Below are positions 51,330 to 59,972 of a stretch of DNA of 64,000 nucleotides, in pieces. The stretch lies in contig NZ_JAQIPB010000003.1 in the NCBI RefSeq assembly GCF_028023875.1, positions 496,001-560,000 of the forward strand, read 5' to 3'. Source of the stretch: Xenophilus arseniciresistens (GTDB taxonomy: Bacteria; Pseudomonadota; Gammaproteobacteria; Burkholderiales; Burkholderiaceae_C). Both the position numbers and the translations under genes were made by a program. The notes beneath the pieces are model-generated. The model worked only from the letters and a program-made list of their open reading frames with translations, was not told where the DNA came from and did no database searches. The first letter of the stretch is position 1; each line of letters starts with the position of its first letter.

Positions 51330-51968
51330 ATGCAGAAACTCTTGCTCGGGGTCGACGCCATCTCGACCTTCATCGGAAAAGTCGCGGCCTGGGCCGTGGT
51401 CGGCCTCACGGTGCTCATCAGCTGGGAGGTGTTTTCGCGCTACGCGCTGAACAACCCGCATGCCTGGGTGCTGGACGCGCAGATCATGCTCTACGGCACG
51501 CTGTTCATGCTGGCCGGGGCCTACACGCTGGCCAAGAACGGCCATGTGCGCGGCGACGTGCTCTACGGCTTCTTCAGCCCGCGCGCGCAGGCCGGCGTGG
51601 ACTTCACGCTCTACCTGCTGTTCTTTTTGCCGGGCGTGGTCGCCATGACCTGGGCCGGCTGGACCTACGCACAGGAGTCGCTGGCCATCCGCGAGCAGAC
51701 CTTCTCGGCCACCCCGCTGCCGCTGTACCCCTTCAAGTTCGTGATCCCGCTGGCGGGCGCCGTGCTGCTGCTGCAGGGCCTGGCCGAGATCGCGCGCTGC
51801 GTGATCTGCCTCAAAACCGGCGCCTGGCCGCTGCGCGGCGACGACGTGCAGGAGGTGGACGTGGACAAGCTCAAGGAGATGGTCCACGTCAAGGACAGCG
51901 ACATCGAGGCGCTGGACCGCGAACTGGCCCGCCAGCAGGCAGGCGCCGCGCCGCAAGGGAGGGCCTGA
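51330..51968 (+). CDS. dctQ: TRAP transporter small permease DctQ
   Basis: The 212-aa protein has four hydrophobic segments and the DctQ signature VLISWEVFSRYALNNPHAW followed by DAQIMLYGTLFMLAGAYTL. An acidic C-terminal tail (about 165-212) contains VDVDKLKEMVHVKDSDIEA. The stop is 3 bases before the large-permease start. Confidence 0.9.
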   Translation: MQKLLLGVDAISTFIGKVAAWAVVGLTVLISWEVFSRYALNNPHAWVLDAQIMLYGTLFMLAGAYTLAKNGHVRGDVLYGFFSPRAQAGVDFTLYLLFFLPGVVAMTWAGWTYAQESLAIREQTFSATPLPLYPFKFVIPLAGAVLLLQGLAEIARCVICLKTGAWPLRGDDVQEVDVDKLKEMVHVKDSDIEALDRELARQQAGAAPQGRA

Positions 51969-51971
51969 GCC

Positions 51972-53978
51972 ATGCGCAAGGAACTCTGGTTCGGCTTTTC
52001 CATCATGGGCCTGGTGGTCCTGGCCGCCATCTGGCTGCTGCTGGGGGTGGAGACCATCACCAACGGCCACCTGGGCCTGCTGATGCTGTCGCTGGTGGTC
52101 ATCGCGATCATGCTTGGCTTTCCCACGGCCTTCACGCTGATGGGCATGGGCATGATCTTCACCTGGCTGGCCTATGACCGGAACATCCAGCACACGCTGG
52201 ACCTGATGGTGCAGGCGGCCTACAAGAGCATGGCCAACGACGTGCTGATCGCGGTGCCGCTGTTCGTGTTCATGGGCTACCTGGTCGAGCGCGCCAACCT
52301 GATCGAGCGCCTGTTCAAGAGCATGCACCTGGCCATGGCGCGGGTGCCGGGCTCGCTGGCCGTGGCCACGCTGGTCACCTGCACCATCTTCGCCACGGCC
52401 ACCGGCATCGTGGGCGCGGTGGTCACGCTGATGGGCCTGCTGGCGCTGCCGGCCATGCTGCGCGCGGGCTACGCGACGCCCATGGCGGCCGGCGCCATCA
52501 CCGCGGGCGGCTGCCTGGGCATCCTGATCCCGCCTTCGGTGCTGCTGATCCTGTATGGCGCCACGGCCGGCGTGTCGGTGGTGCAGCTCTATGCGGGCGC
52601 CTTCTTCCCCGGGCTGATGCTGGCCGGCCTGTACGTGGGCTACGTGATCCTCATGGCCAAGCTCAAGCCGCACTGGGCGCCGCCGCTGGCCGCGGCCGAC
52701 CGCGAAGTGGTGCTGCCCGCGCTGACCCAGGCCCTGCCGGCCGACAACGCGCAATATGCGCCGCGCCGGCTGCTCGACGCGCTCAAGGGCCGGCGCAACG
52801 CCGACGTGCCCACCGGCTACGTGCTGCGCCAGCTGGCCCTGGTGCTGCTGCCGGGTCTGATCTTCGCGCTGCTGGCCATCGGGAGCTGGCGCGCCGTGAC
52901 CACGGTGGAGGCCGCGGCCGAATCCGGCCTGCAGCCCATCGGCTTCTCGGACAGCGGTGCGGCCAGCGGCAGCTCGGGCACCGGGCTGCAGGAGCCGCCT
53001 TCGAGCGGCACCGGGCTGCAGGAGCCCCCCGCGGAAGGCACCGGACTGCAGGAGCCGCCAGTCGAAGGCTCGGGCCTGCACGAACCTCCGGGCGCATCCT
53101 CGGCCCTGCAGGAGCCCCCTGGCGCCGCGGCGCCAGGCGCCTCTTCAGCCCCGCCAGCCGCCTCCGCCGAGGCCCCGGCGAGCGCCACCACCCAGCCGGC
53201 TGGCGACGGCGCCGCGCGGACCCAGCCCGCGCCCACCTGGTGGTGGGTCTGCTTCGCGCTGCTGGGCGCGGTCACGGCGCTGTTCTATCTGTTCCTGAGC
53301 TTCGCCCGGCTCGAGATCTTCAAGATGCTGCTGGGCTCCTTCTTCCCGCTGGTCGTGCTGATCCTGGCGGTGCTGGGCTCCATCGTCTTCGGCCTGGCCA
53401 CGCCCACCGAAGCGGCGGCCATGGGCGCGCTGGGCGGCTTCGTGCTGGCGGCGGCCTACCGGCGCCTGACCCTGTCGGTGGTCAAGGAATCGGTCTACCT
53501 CACGGCCAAGACCGCGGCCATGGTGTGCTGGCTCTTCGTGGGCTCGGCCATCTTCTCGGCCGCCTTCGCGCTGCTGGGCGGGCAGGAGCTGATCGAGAAG
53601 TGGGTGCTGTCGATGAACCTGACGGCCTTCCAGTTCATGGTGCTGTCGCAGGTCGTGATCTTCCTGCTCGGCTGGCCGCTGGAATGGACCGAGATCATCG
53701 TGATCTTCATGCCCATCTTCATCCCGCTGCTGGACCACTTCGGCGTGGACCCGCTGTTCTTCGGGCTGCTGGTGGCGCTGAACCTGCAGACCGCCTTCCT
53801 CTCCCCGCCGGTGGCCATGTCGGCCTTCTACCTCAAGGGCGTGGCCCCGCCCCATGTCACGCTCAACCAGATCTTCGCGGGCATGCTTCCCTTCATGGGC
53901 ATCCAGATCCTGGCCATCGTGCTGCTGTACACCTGGCCGCAGATCGGGCTGTGGCTGCCGCAGCTGCTCTACAAGTGA
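51972..53978 (+). CDS. dctM: TRAP transporter large permease DctM, with inserted repeat loop
   Basis: The 668-aa protein has DctM features: LGLLMLSLVVIAIMLGFPTA, PLFVFMGYLVERANLIERLF, GGCLGILIPPSVLLILYG, and in the second half LGWPLEWTEIIVIFMPIF. Ordinary DctM proteins are about 430 aa. The extra length is a long central loop (about 245-425) containing five 10-residue repeats (about 336-385) and an Ala/Pro-rich segment. Both flanking halves look intact, so the protein should still fold. Confidence 0.88.
   Translation: MRKELWFGFSIMGLVVLAAIWLLLGVETITNGHLGLLMLSLVVIAIMLGFPTAFTLMGMGMIFTWLAYDRNIQHTLDLMVQAAYKSMANDVLIAVPLFVFMGYLVERANLIERLFKSMHLAMARVPGSLAVATLVTCTIFATATGIVGAVVTLMGLLALPAMLRAGYATPMAAGAITAGGCLGILIPPSVLLILYGATAGVSVVQLYAGAFFPGLMLAGLYVGYVILMAKLKPHWAPPLAAADREVVLPALTQALPADNAQYAPRRLLDALKGRRNADVPTGYVLRQLALVLLPGLIFALLAIGSWRAVTTVEAAAESGLQPIGFSDSGAASGSSGTGLQEPPSSGTGLQEPPAEGTGLQEPPVEGSGLHEPPGASSALQEPPGAAAPGASSAPPAASAEAPASATTQPAGDGAARTQPAPTWWWVCFALLGAVTALFYLFLSFARLEIFKMLLGSFFPLVVLILAVLGSIVFGLATPTEAAAMGALGGFVLAAAYRRLTLSVVKESVYLTAKTAAMVCWLFVGSAIFSAAFALLGGQELIEKWVLSMNLTAFQFMVLSQVVIFLLGWPLEWTEIIVIFMPIFIPLLDHFGVDPLFFGLLVALNLQTAFLSPPVAMSAFYLKGVAPPHVTLNQIFAGMLPFMGIQILAIVLLYTWPQIGLWLPQLLYK
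52977..53126 (+). repeat. Five tandem 30-bp coding repeats in dctM
   Basis: Units at 52977-53006, 53007-53036, 53037-53066, 53067-53096 and 53097-53126 encode GTGLQEPPSS, GTGLQEPPAE, GTGLQEPPVE, GSGLHEPPGA and SSALQEPPGA. The first three begin with almost the same bases, GGCACCGG-CTGCAGGAGCC. The last two are more diverged. A weaker relative (ESGLQPI) precedes them. Confidence 0.9.
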
Positions 53979-53985
53979 GGGCCGC

Positions 53986-54015
53986 GCGCACGCTCACGCG
54001 GCCGTGAGCGTGCGC
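53986..54015. terminator. Bidirectional hairpin between convergent dctM and IclR genes
   Basis: GCGCACGCTCACG (53986-53998) is an exact reverse complement of CGTGAGCGTGCGC (54003-54015) around a 4-base loop. It lies just past the dctM stop and covers the last codons of the IclR gene, so it could serve both transcripts. No T-run is present. Confidence 0.55.
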
Positions 54016-54746
54016 AGCAGCAGTTGCCCCAGTTCCGCGCGCCGCGCCAGGCTCAGGCGCGACTTGCTGGAGGCGATGGAGACGGCCGCGAAGGCGCTGC
54101 CCTGGTGCGGGATCACGGCGCCCACGCCGGCCACGTTGGAGGTCACGGTGTCGGCCATCTCGCAGTAGCCCAGCCGGCGGGTCTTGGCCACGTTGCGGGC
54201 CATGGCCTCGCGCCCCAGCCCCGCCGCCTGGAAGGCCGGCGCATGGCGCAGGTAGATGCGCTCGATCTCCTCGTCCGAGACCGTCGCCAGCATGGCCATG
54301 CCGCCCACGCCGATGCCGATGGGCCGGATGTCGCCCACGTTGGTGCTGAAGATGCGCGAGGGCGCCCTGCCGTCCAGCCGCAGCAGGCAGACCGTGTAGT
54401 CGCCCTGGCGCGCCAGCAGGAACACCGTGTCTTCGGAGATGCGCGCCAGCCGCTGCACGATGGCCTGGTAGTTGGCCACCAGCGGCGCGCGCTTGAGCGA
54501 CGCGAAGCCCAGACGCATGGCCTCCAGCCCCAGCCGGTAGCGGCGCGTGCGCTCGTCGCGCTCGGCGAAGTGCTCCTCGGCCAGCACGGCCATCATGCGG
54601 TGGGCCGTGGAGCGCTCCAGCCCGGCCATCGCCACCACGTCGCTCACGCCCAGCCCGGTCTCGTGGTGCTCGGCCAGCAGGCGCAAAACGGCCAGCGAAC
54701 GGCGCAGGCTCTGCGCCCCCGGGGTTTCCTGTAGTTTGCTCACCAT
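53994..54746 (-). CDS. IclR-family transcriptional regulator
   Basis: The 250-aa protein starts MVSKLQETPGAQSLRR; the frame runs open far upstream, but this ATG gives the usual IclR length. It has the winged HTH in SLAVLRLLAEHHETGLGVSDVVAM and the IclR effector domain with IRPIGIGVGGMAMLA and TVTSNVAGVGAVI. It is divergent from the enoyl-CoA hydratase operon across 93 bases and probably regulates it, perhaps with the TRAP genes. Confidence 0.9.
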   Translation of the reverse strand: MVSKLQETPGAQSLRRSLAVLRLLAEHHETGLGVSDVVAMAGLERSTAHRMMAVLAEEHFAERDERTRRYRLGLEAMRLGFASLKRAPLVANYQAIVQRLARISEDTVFLLARQGDYTVCLLRLDGRAPSRIFSTNVGDIRPIGIGVGGMAMLATVSDEEIERIYLRHAPAFQAAGLGREAMARNVAKTRRLGYCEMADTVTSNVAGVGAVIPHQGSAFAAVSIASSKSRLSLARRAELGQLLLRTLTAA

Positions 54747-54839
54747 ATGGGATTTGTGACGCTTTCCGCTCGGCAAGCATAGTCGCAGCAGACACCATGC
54801 GCGGCATCGAGAACGCCCTTGAAACCTTGCCTGGAACGC

Positions 54840-55652
54840 ATGATGCAAGCCCAACAACAGATAGAGATCGAGCAGCTGGGTGCGGTGCGCCGCATCTGGC
54901 TCAACCGGCCCGATCGCCGCAATGCCCAGAGCCAGCAGATGCTGGACCAGCTGGACGCAGCCTTTGCCGAGGCCCGGGACGACGCCAACACCCGCGTGGT
55001 GGTGCTGGCCGGGCGCGGCCCGCACTTCTCGGCCGGGCACGACCTGAAGCAGGCCCAGGCCGAGCGCGCCGAGTTCACGGTGGAGCAGCGCTGGGCCTAT
55101 GAAAGCCGGCACTACTACGACTACTGCCTGCGCATCTGGGACTTTCCCAAGCCCACCATCTGCCAGGTGCAGGGCGCCTGCGTGGCCGCGGGCTTCATGC
55201 TGGCCAACATGTGCGACCTGCTGGTGGCCGCCGAAGACGCGCAGTTCAGCGACCCGGTGACCCACACCATGGGCGCGGCCGCCACCGAGGTGCTGATCCA
55301 CCCCTGGGTGCTGGGCCTGCGCGATGCCAAGGAGCTGCTGTTCACGGGCGAGCGCTTCGACGCCCGGCGCGCCCGGGAGATCGGCATGGTCAACCGCGTG
55401 GTGCCCACCGAACGGCTGGACGAGGAGACGCTGGCACTGGCCCAGCGCATTGCCCAGGCGCCGCCTTTTGCGCTGCAGATCCTCAAGAAGTCGCTCAATC
55501 GTTCGGTGGACGTGCGCGGCATGCGCGAGGCCCTGTCGGCGCACTTCGACCTGCACCAGCTCAGCCATGTGAGCGAGGAGTACCGGCAGACCAAGGAAGC
55601 CGGCCTGGCTTCGGCGATCCAGAAAGGAGCCGCGCGTGGCGCATCGTCTTGA
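54840..55652 (+). CDS. Enoyl-CoA hydratase/isomerase family protein
   Basis: The 270-aa protein starts MMQAQQQIEIEQLG and has the crotonase oxyanion segments GRGPHFSAGHDLK and QGACVAAGFMLANMCDLL. The acidic residue positions needed for hydration are not certain from the sequence, so it might be a hydratase, isomerase or lyase. The stop (55652) lies 17 bases inside the next gene. Confidence 0.88.
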   Translation: MMQAQQQIEIEQLGAVRRIWLNRPDRRNAQSQQMLDQLDAAFAEARDDANTRVVVLAGRGPHFSAGHDLKQAQAERAEFTVEQRWAYESRHYYDYCLRIWDFPKPTICQVQGACVAAGFMLANMCDLLVAAEDAQFSDPVTHTMGAAATEVLIHPWVLGLRDAKELLFTGERFDARRAREIGMVNRVVPTERLDEETLALAQRIAQAPPFALQILKKSLNRSVDVRGMREALSAHFDLHQLSHVSEEYRQTKEAGLASAIQKGAARGASS

Positions 55653-57747
55653 CCCCCTGCTGGCCCCGCGCTCCATCGCGCTGGTGGGCGCGAGCAATCA
55701 GGCCGGCCGCATCGGCGGCATGCCGCTGGACCTGCTGCGCCACTTCGAGTTCGCGGGCGCGGTCTACCCCGTCAACCCCAAGTACGAAGAGGTGTTCGGC
55801 TGGCGCTGCTACGCCGACATCGAGTCGCTGCCCGAGGCGCCCGACCTGGCCGTGCTGGCCATTGGCGCCGAAGAGGTCACGCCCATGCTCGAGCGCTGCC
55901 ACGCCAGGGGCATCCGCGCGGCCATCGTCTATGCGGCCGGCTTTGCCGAAGCGGGCGCGGCCGGCGCTGCGCTGCAGGCGCGCCTGGAAGCCTTTGCCGC
56001 GCAAAGCGGCATGGTGATCGCCGGCCCCAACTGCATGGGCTTCGCCAACCTCAACATCCGCGCCTTCACGGCCTTTGCGGCCATCTTCAAGACCGTGGCG
56101 CCGCAGCAGGAACCCGGGCGCGTGAGCATCGTCACGCAAAGCGGCAACGTCTGCTCGGCCCTGTTCGGCCTCACGCGCCAGCAGGGCGTGCCGGTGAGCC
56201 ACTTCATCAACACCGGCAACGAGGCCGTGGTCGACTTCTCGCAGTACCTGGCCTTTCTGGCGCAGGACAGCGGCACCGACTGCGTGCTGGGCTATGTGGA
56301 AGAGCTGCGCAACGGCCCGCTGTTCATCGACACCGCGCTGCGCCTGGCCGCCGCGCGCAAGCCGCTGGTGCTGTACAAGGCCGGCGAAACCGAGCGCGGC
56401 GCCGCGGCCGTGCAGTCCCACACCTCGGCGCTGGCCGGCGACATGGCGCTGTACCGCGCGGGCTTCTCCCAGCTCAACGTGATCCAGGCGCAGGATTTCT
56501 CGCAGATGGCCGACCTGGCCATGCTCAGCGGCTTCAGGCAACGCCAGGGCGGGCTGCGCGCGGCGGTCATCACCATGTCGGGCGCGCTGGGCGCCATCCT
56601 GGCCGACAAGCTGATCGGCGCCGGCATGGACCTGCCCGTGCTGCCCGAGGCACTGCAACAGCTGCTGCGCGACGGCATTCCCGACTACGGCATGGTCAGC
56701 AACCCCGTGGACGTGACCGGCAACATCGTCAACAACCCGGACTTCGTGCGCACCGTGTTCGAAGCCCTGGCCACCACCGATGCGGTGGACGTGGTGGTGG
56801 TCAACGCGCCCGGCTACCTGCTGGACCGCATGGCCGACGCGCTGGCCGACGTGTGCGCGCGGCACCCGCGGCTGTTCGTGGCCATCGACACCGGCGCCGC
56901 ACAGTCGCGCCAGAAGCTGGCCGCGGCCGGCGTGCCGGTGTTCGGCGATCTCGGCCGGGCCGTGCAGGCGCTGGCGCCCTGGTGCCGCTGGCTCGCGCAG
57001 GCGCCGGCCACCGCGCGCTGGGCCGCGCTGCGCGAAGCTTCCGGTGCCGTGGGCGGCCAGGCGCTGCCCGCGTCGCTGAACGAACACCAGACCAAGCAAC
57101 TGCTGGCCCGCCACGGCGTGGCGCCCGTGCCGGAGCAGGTGGCCGCCGATGCCGACGGCGCCGTGGCCGCGGCGCAGGCGCTGGGCTGGCCCGTGGTGCT
57201 CAAGATCCTGAGCGCCGACATCGCGCACAAAACCGAGGTGGGCGGCGTGCGGCTGAACATCGCCGACGCGCCCGCGCTGCGCGAAGCCTGCGCCGCCATG
57301 CGCGAGCAGGTGGCGAAGAAGGCGCCGCAGGCCCGCATCGAGGGCTTCCTGGTGCAGCCCATGGCGCGCGGCGGCGTGGCCGAGCTGATCGCCGGCATCA
57401 CGCACGACCCGGTCTTCGGCCCCGCGCTGACAGTGGGCCTGGGCGGCGTGCTGACCGAGTTGTACCGCGACGCCAGCCACCGCCTGCTGCCGGTCGATGA
57501 CGCGCTGGTGCAGCAGATGCTGGGCGAACTCAAGGCCTGGCCGCTGCTCGATGGCTTCAGGGGCCGGCCGCTGGGCGATGTGCAGGCCGCCTGCGCCAGC
57601 ATCGCCGGCCTCTCGCGTGCCGCGCTGGCGCTGGGCCCGCAGGCCGCCCAGATCGAGATCAACCCGCTGCTGGTGCAGCCGCGCGGCGAAGGTGCGGTGG
57701 CGCTCGACGCGCTGATCGTGCCGGCTGCTGCCGCCACCAGCGCCTGA
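55636..57747 (+). CDS. NDP-forming acyl-CoA synthetase (acetate--CoA ligase family)
   Basis: The 703-aa protein begins with GTG (MAHRLDPLLAPRSIAL) after a GGAG six bases upstream, overlapping the hydratase gene by 17 bases. It holds a CoA-binding domain (SIALVGASNQAGRIGGMPL), ligase domains with the phospho-His region VQSHTSALAGD, and an ATP-grasp domain from about 480 (GWPVVLKILSADIAHKTEVGG). Such enzymes activate carboxylates to CoA thioesters with ATP or GTP. It likely activates the operon's substrate. Confidence 0.9.
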   Translation: MAHRLDPLLAPRSIALVGASNQAGRIGGMPLDLLRHFEFAGAVYPVNPKYEEVFGWRCYADIESLPEAPDLAVLAIGAEEVTPMLERCHARGIRAAIVYAAGFAEAGAAGAALQARLEAFAAQSGMVIAGPNCMGFANLNIRAFTAFAAIFKTVAPQQEPGRVSIVTQSGNVCSALFGLTRQQGVPVSHFINTGNEAVVDFSQYLAFLAQDSGTDCVLGYVEELRNGPLFIDTALRLAAARKPLVLYKAGETERGAAAVQSHTSALAGDMALYRAGFSQLNVIQAQDFSQMADLAMLSGFRQRQGGLRAAVITMSGALGAILADKLIGAGMDLPVLPEALQQLLRDGIPDYGMVSNPVDVTGNIVNNPDFVRTVFEALATTDAVDVVVVNAPGYLLDRMADALADVCARHPRLFVAIDTGAAQSRQKLAAAGVPVFGDLGRAVQALAPWCRWLAQAPATARWAALREASGAVGGQALPASLNEHQTKQLLARHGVAPVPEQVAADADGAVAAAQALGWPVVLKILSADIAHKTEVGGVRLNIADAPALREACAAMREQVAKKAPQARIEGFLVQPMARGGVAELIAGITHDPVFGPALTVGLGGVLTELYRDASHRLLPVDDALVQQMLGELKAWPLLDGFRGRPLGDVQAACASIAGLSRAALALGPQAAQIEINPLLVQPRGEGAVALDALIVPAAAATSA

Positions 57748-57782
57748 CCTTTTTCGCCAACTGACAACGACGGAGACATGCC

Positions 57783-58796
57783 ATGAAGACGACCCCCACC
57801 TCCCGCATCGGCCGGCCCTCGCTGGGCCGGCGCCTGGCCTGCGCGCTGGCAGCTGCGGCCACGCTGGCCTTCCCGCTCGCGGGCCTGGCGCAGGAAGCGG
57901 CCTATCCGAGCAAGCCCATCCGCATGGTGCTGCCCTTCCCGCCCGGCGGCGTGACCGACCTGCTGGCCCGCGCGCTGGGCGAGAAGCTGAGCCAGCGCCT
58001 GGGCCAGCCCGTGATCGTGGACAACAAGGCCGGTGCGGGCACGGTGCTGGCGTCCGACCTGGTGGCGCGCGCGCCGGCCGATGGCTACACGGTGCTGCTG
58101 GCCGCGTCCTCGCTGGGCACGGCGCCGCTGCTGTACGACAAGGTCTCCTACGACGCCGTCAAGAGCTTCGCGCCCATCACGCTGGTGGCCTCGGTGGTGC
58201 ACGTGCTGGTGGTGAACCCGCAGCAGCCCTTCAGGAACGTGGCCGAGCTGGTGGCCTATGCCAAGGCCAACCCGGGCAAGCTGAACTATTCGTCCACCGG
58301 CACCGGCACCTCCACCCACCTGGAGGGCGAGCTGTTCAAGAGCATGGCCCAGACCTTCATGGTCCACATTCCGTACAAGGGCAGCGGCCCGGCCCTCACC
58401 GACCTGGTGGCCGGCCAGGTGCAGGTGATGTTCGACGCCTGGGGCTCCTCGGGCCCCTTCGTGAAGTCGGGCAAGCTGCGCGCGCTGGCCGTGACCACCG
58501 CCAGGCGCTCGCAGTCGGTGCCCGAGCTGCCCACCGTGGCCGAATCGGGCGTGCCGGGCTTCGACGCCATGCCCTGGCTGGGGCTGGTGGCACCGGCCGG
58601 CACGCCGCAGCCGGTCGTGGACCGCCTGCACCGCGAGGTGGTCGAGATCCTCAAGGAGCCCGAGATGCGCGAACGCTTCAAGGGCTGGGGCCTGGACATC
58701 GTGGGCAACACGCCCACCGAATTCGCCAGCTTCATCCGCCGCGACATCGACCAGTGGGCCAAGGTCATCCAGGGCGCAAAGATCAAGGCCGACTGA
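57783..58796 (+). CDS. Bug-family tripartite tricarboxylate receptor
   Basis: The 337-aa protein starts MKTTPTSRIGRPSLGRR; a Sec-type signal is cleaved near LAQE. The Bug fold features PIRMVLPFPPGGVTDLLARA, VDNKAGAGTVLASDLV and ELPTVAESGVPGFDAMPW are clear. It sits between the acyl-CoA synthetase and the dehydrogenases, so it probably captures the same carboxylate. No TctAB partner is adjacent. Confidence 0.9.
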   Translation: MKTTPTSRIGRPSLGRRLACALAAAATLAFPLAGLAQEAAYPSKPIRMVLPFPPGGVTDLLARALGEKLSQRLGQPVIVDNKAGAGTVLASDLVARAPADGYTVLLAASSLGTAPLLYDKVSYDAVKSFAPITLVASVVHVLVVNPQQPFRNVAELVAYAKANPGKLNYSSTGTGTSTHLEGELFKSMAQTFMVHIPYKGSGPALTDLVAGQVQVMFDAWGSSGPFVKSGKLRALAVTTARRSQSVPELPTVAESGVPGFDAMPWLGLVAPAGTPQPVVDRLHREVVEILKEPEMRERFKGWGLDIVGNTPTEFASFIRRDIDQWAKVIQGAKIKAD

Positions 58797-58805
58797 CGCA
58801 CGCCG

Positions 58806-59972
58806 ATGCAGACTGCACTGAACGAAGAACAGCAGCTGATCCAGGCCAGTGCCCTGGACTGGCTGCGCGAACGCTACGACCTGCGCCAGCGCGAGGCCGG
58901 CCTGCACCGCGATGGCGGCAACGCCCAGGCCTGGCAGGCCTTCGCCGACATGGGCTGGCTGGGCCTGCCGCTGCCGCAGGACTGCGGCGGCCTCGAAGCC
59001 GGGCTGCTCGAATGCGGCCTGCTCGCGCAGGCGCTGGGCCGCCACCTCGTGGTCGAACCCTGGCTGGGCTGCGTGATGCAGGCCGCCCGGCTGCTGGCCC
59101 GGGCCGGCGATGCCGCGCAGCACGCGCGCTGGCTGCCCGGCGTGGTCGACGGCAGCCACCGGCTGGCGCTGGCGCACCGCGAGCGTGGCGAACAGCGGCA
59201 GACCCGCCTGCTGGCCGATGGCGACGGCGGCTGGCGCCTGCACGGCGCCAAGCTGGCCGTGGCGGGCGCGGCCGGGGCCGTGCGCTGGATCGTCCCGGCG
59301 GTGGATGCGCAGGGCGCCACGCGCCTGTGCCTGGTCGATCCGCAGGCGAGCGGCGTGCATTGCGACGCCTATGACAGCACCGACGGCGGCCGCGCGGCCG
59401 ACCTGCGCTTCGAAGGCGTGGCCGTGGCCGCGGCCGACCTGCTGGATGCGGCCGAGGCCGGTGCCACGCTGCAGCGCAGCCTGGCCGAAGCGCAGCTCAT
59501 GGCCCTCTGGCAGGGCACCGGCACCATGCAGGCCGCGCTGGCGCAGACCGTGGCCCACGTGCAGCAGCGCCGCCAGTTCGGCCAGCCGCTCGCGCAGTTC
59601 CAGTCGGTGCAGCATCGGCTGGCCGAAATGGCCGTGCAGTGCGCCGAAGCCCAGGCGGCCTGCGAACTGGCCACGCTGCGGCTGGCGGCCGACGGCGGCA
59701 GCGCCGACGCCGCCTGGTGCGCAGCGCACATGGCCGGCAGCAAGGTGCTGCGCGCTGCGCGCGAGGTGGCGCAGGGCACGGTGCAACTGCACGGCGCCAT
59801 GGGCGTGTGCGAGGAGCTGGCCATCGCGCCGGGCTTCAGAACCCTGCTGGCCCTGGAGGCCGAGCTGGGCGGCACCGCCGCGCAGGGCACGGCGCTGGGC
59901 CGCCTGCTGCTGGCCGACGGCGGCTTCGCCACCAGCGCCACCCTGGGCCACCCCGAAGAGACACTGGCATGA
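58806..59972 (+). CDS. Acyl-CoA dehydrogenase family protein (subunit 1 of a probable pair)
   Basis: The 388-aa protein starts MQTALNEEQQLIQASAL. It has an N-terminal helical domain, a middle beta domain and the C-terminal region with HVQQRRQFGQPLAQFQSVQH and VQLHGAMGVCEELAIA. It lacks some of the motifs of a full FAD-binding enzyme that are present in the next gene. Paired acyl-CoA dehydrogenases of this kind often form a heteromer. The stop overlaps the next start by 4 bases (ATGA at 59969-59972). Confidence 0.86.
   Translation: MQTALNEEQQLIQASALDWLRERYDLRQREAGLHRDGGNAQAWQAFADMGWLGLPLPQDCGGLEAGLLECGLLAQALGRHLVVEPWLGCVMQAARLLARAGDAAQHARWLPGVVDGSHRLALAHRERGEQRQTRLLADGDGGWRLHGAKLAVAGAAGAVRWIVPAVDAQGATRLCLVDPQASGVHCDAYDSTDGGRAADLRFEGVAVAAADLLDAAEAGATLQRSLAEAQLMALWQGTGTMQAALAQTVAHVQQRRQFGQPLAQFQSVQHRLAEMAVQCAEAQAACELATLRLAADGGSADAAWCAAHMAGSKVLRAAREVAQGTVQLHGAMGVCEELAIAPGFRTLLALEAELGGTAAQGTALGRLLLADGGFATSATLGHPEETLA

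Noticed and set aside
52977-53126. CRISPR-like array
   Set aside because: The units are in-frame, contiguous and without spacers, inside an intact transporter gene.
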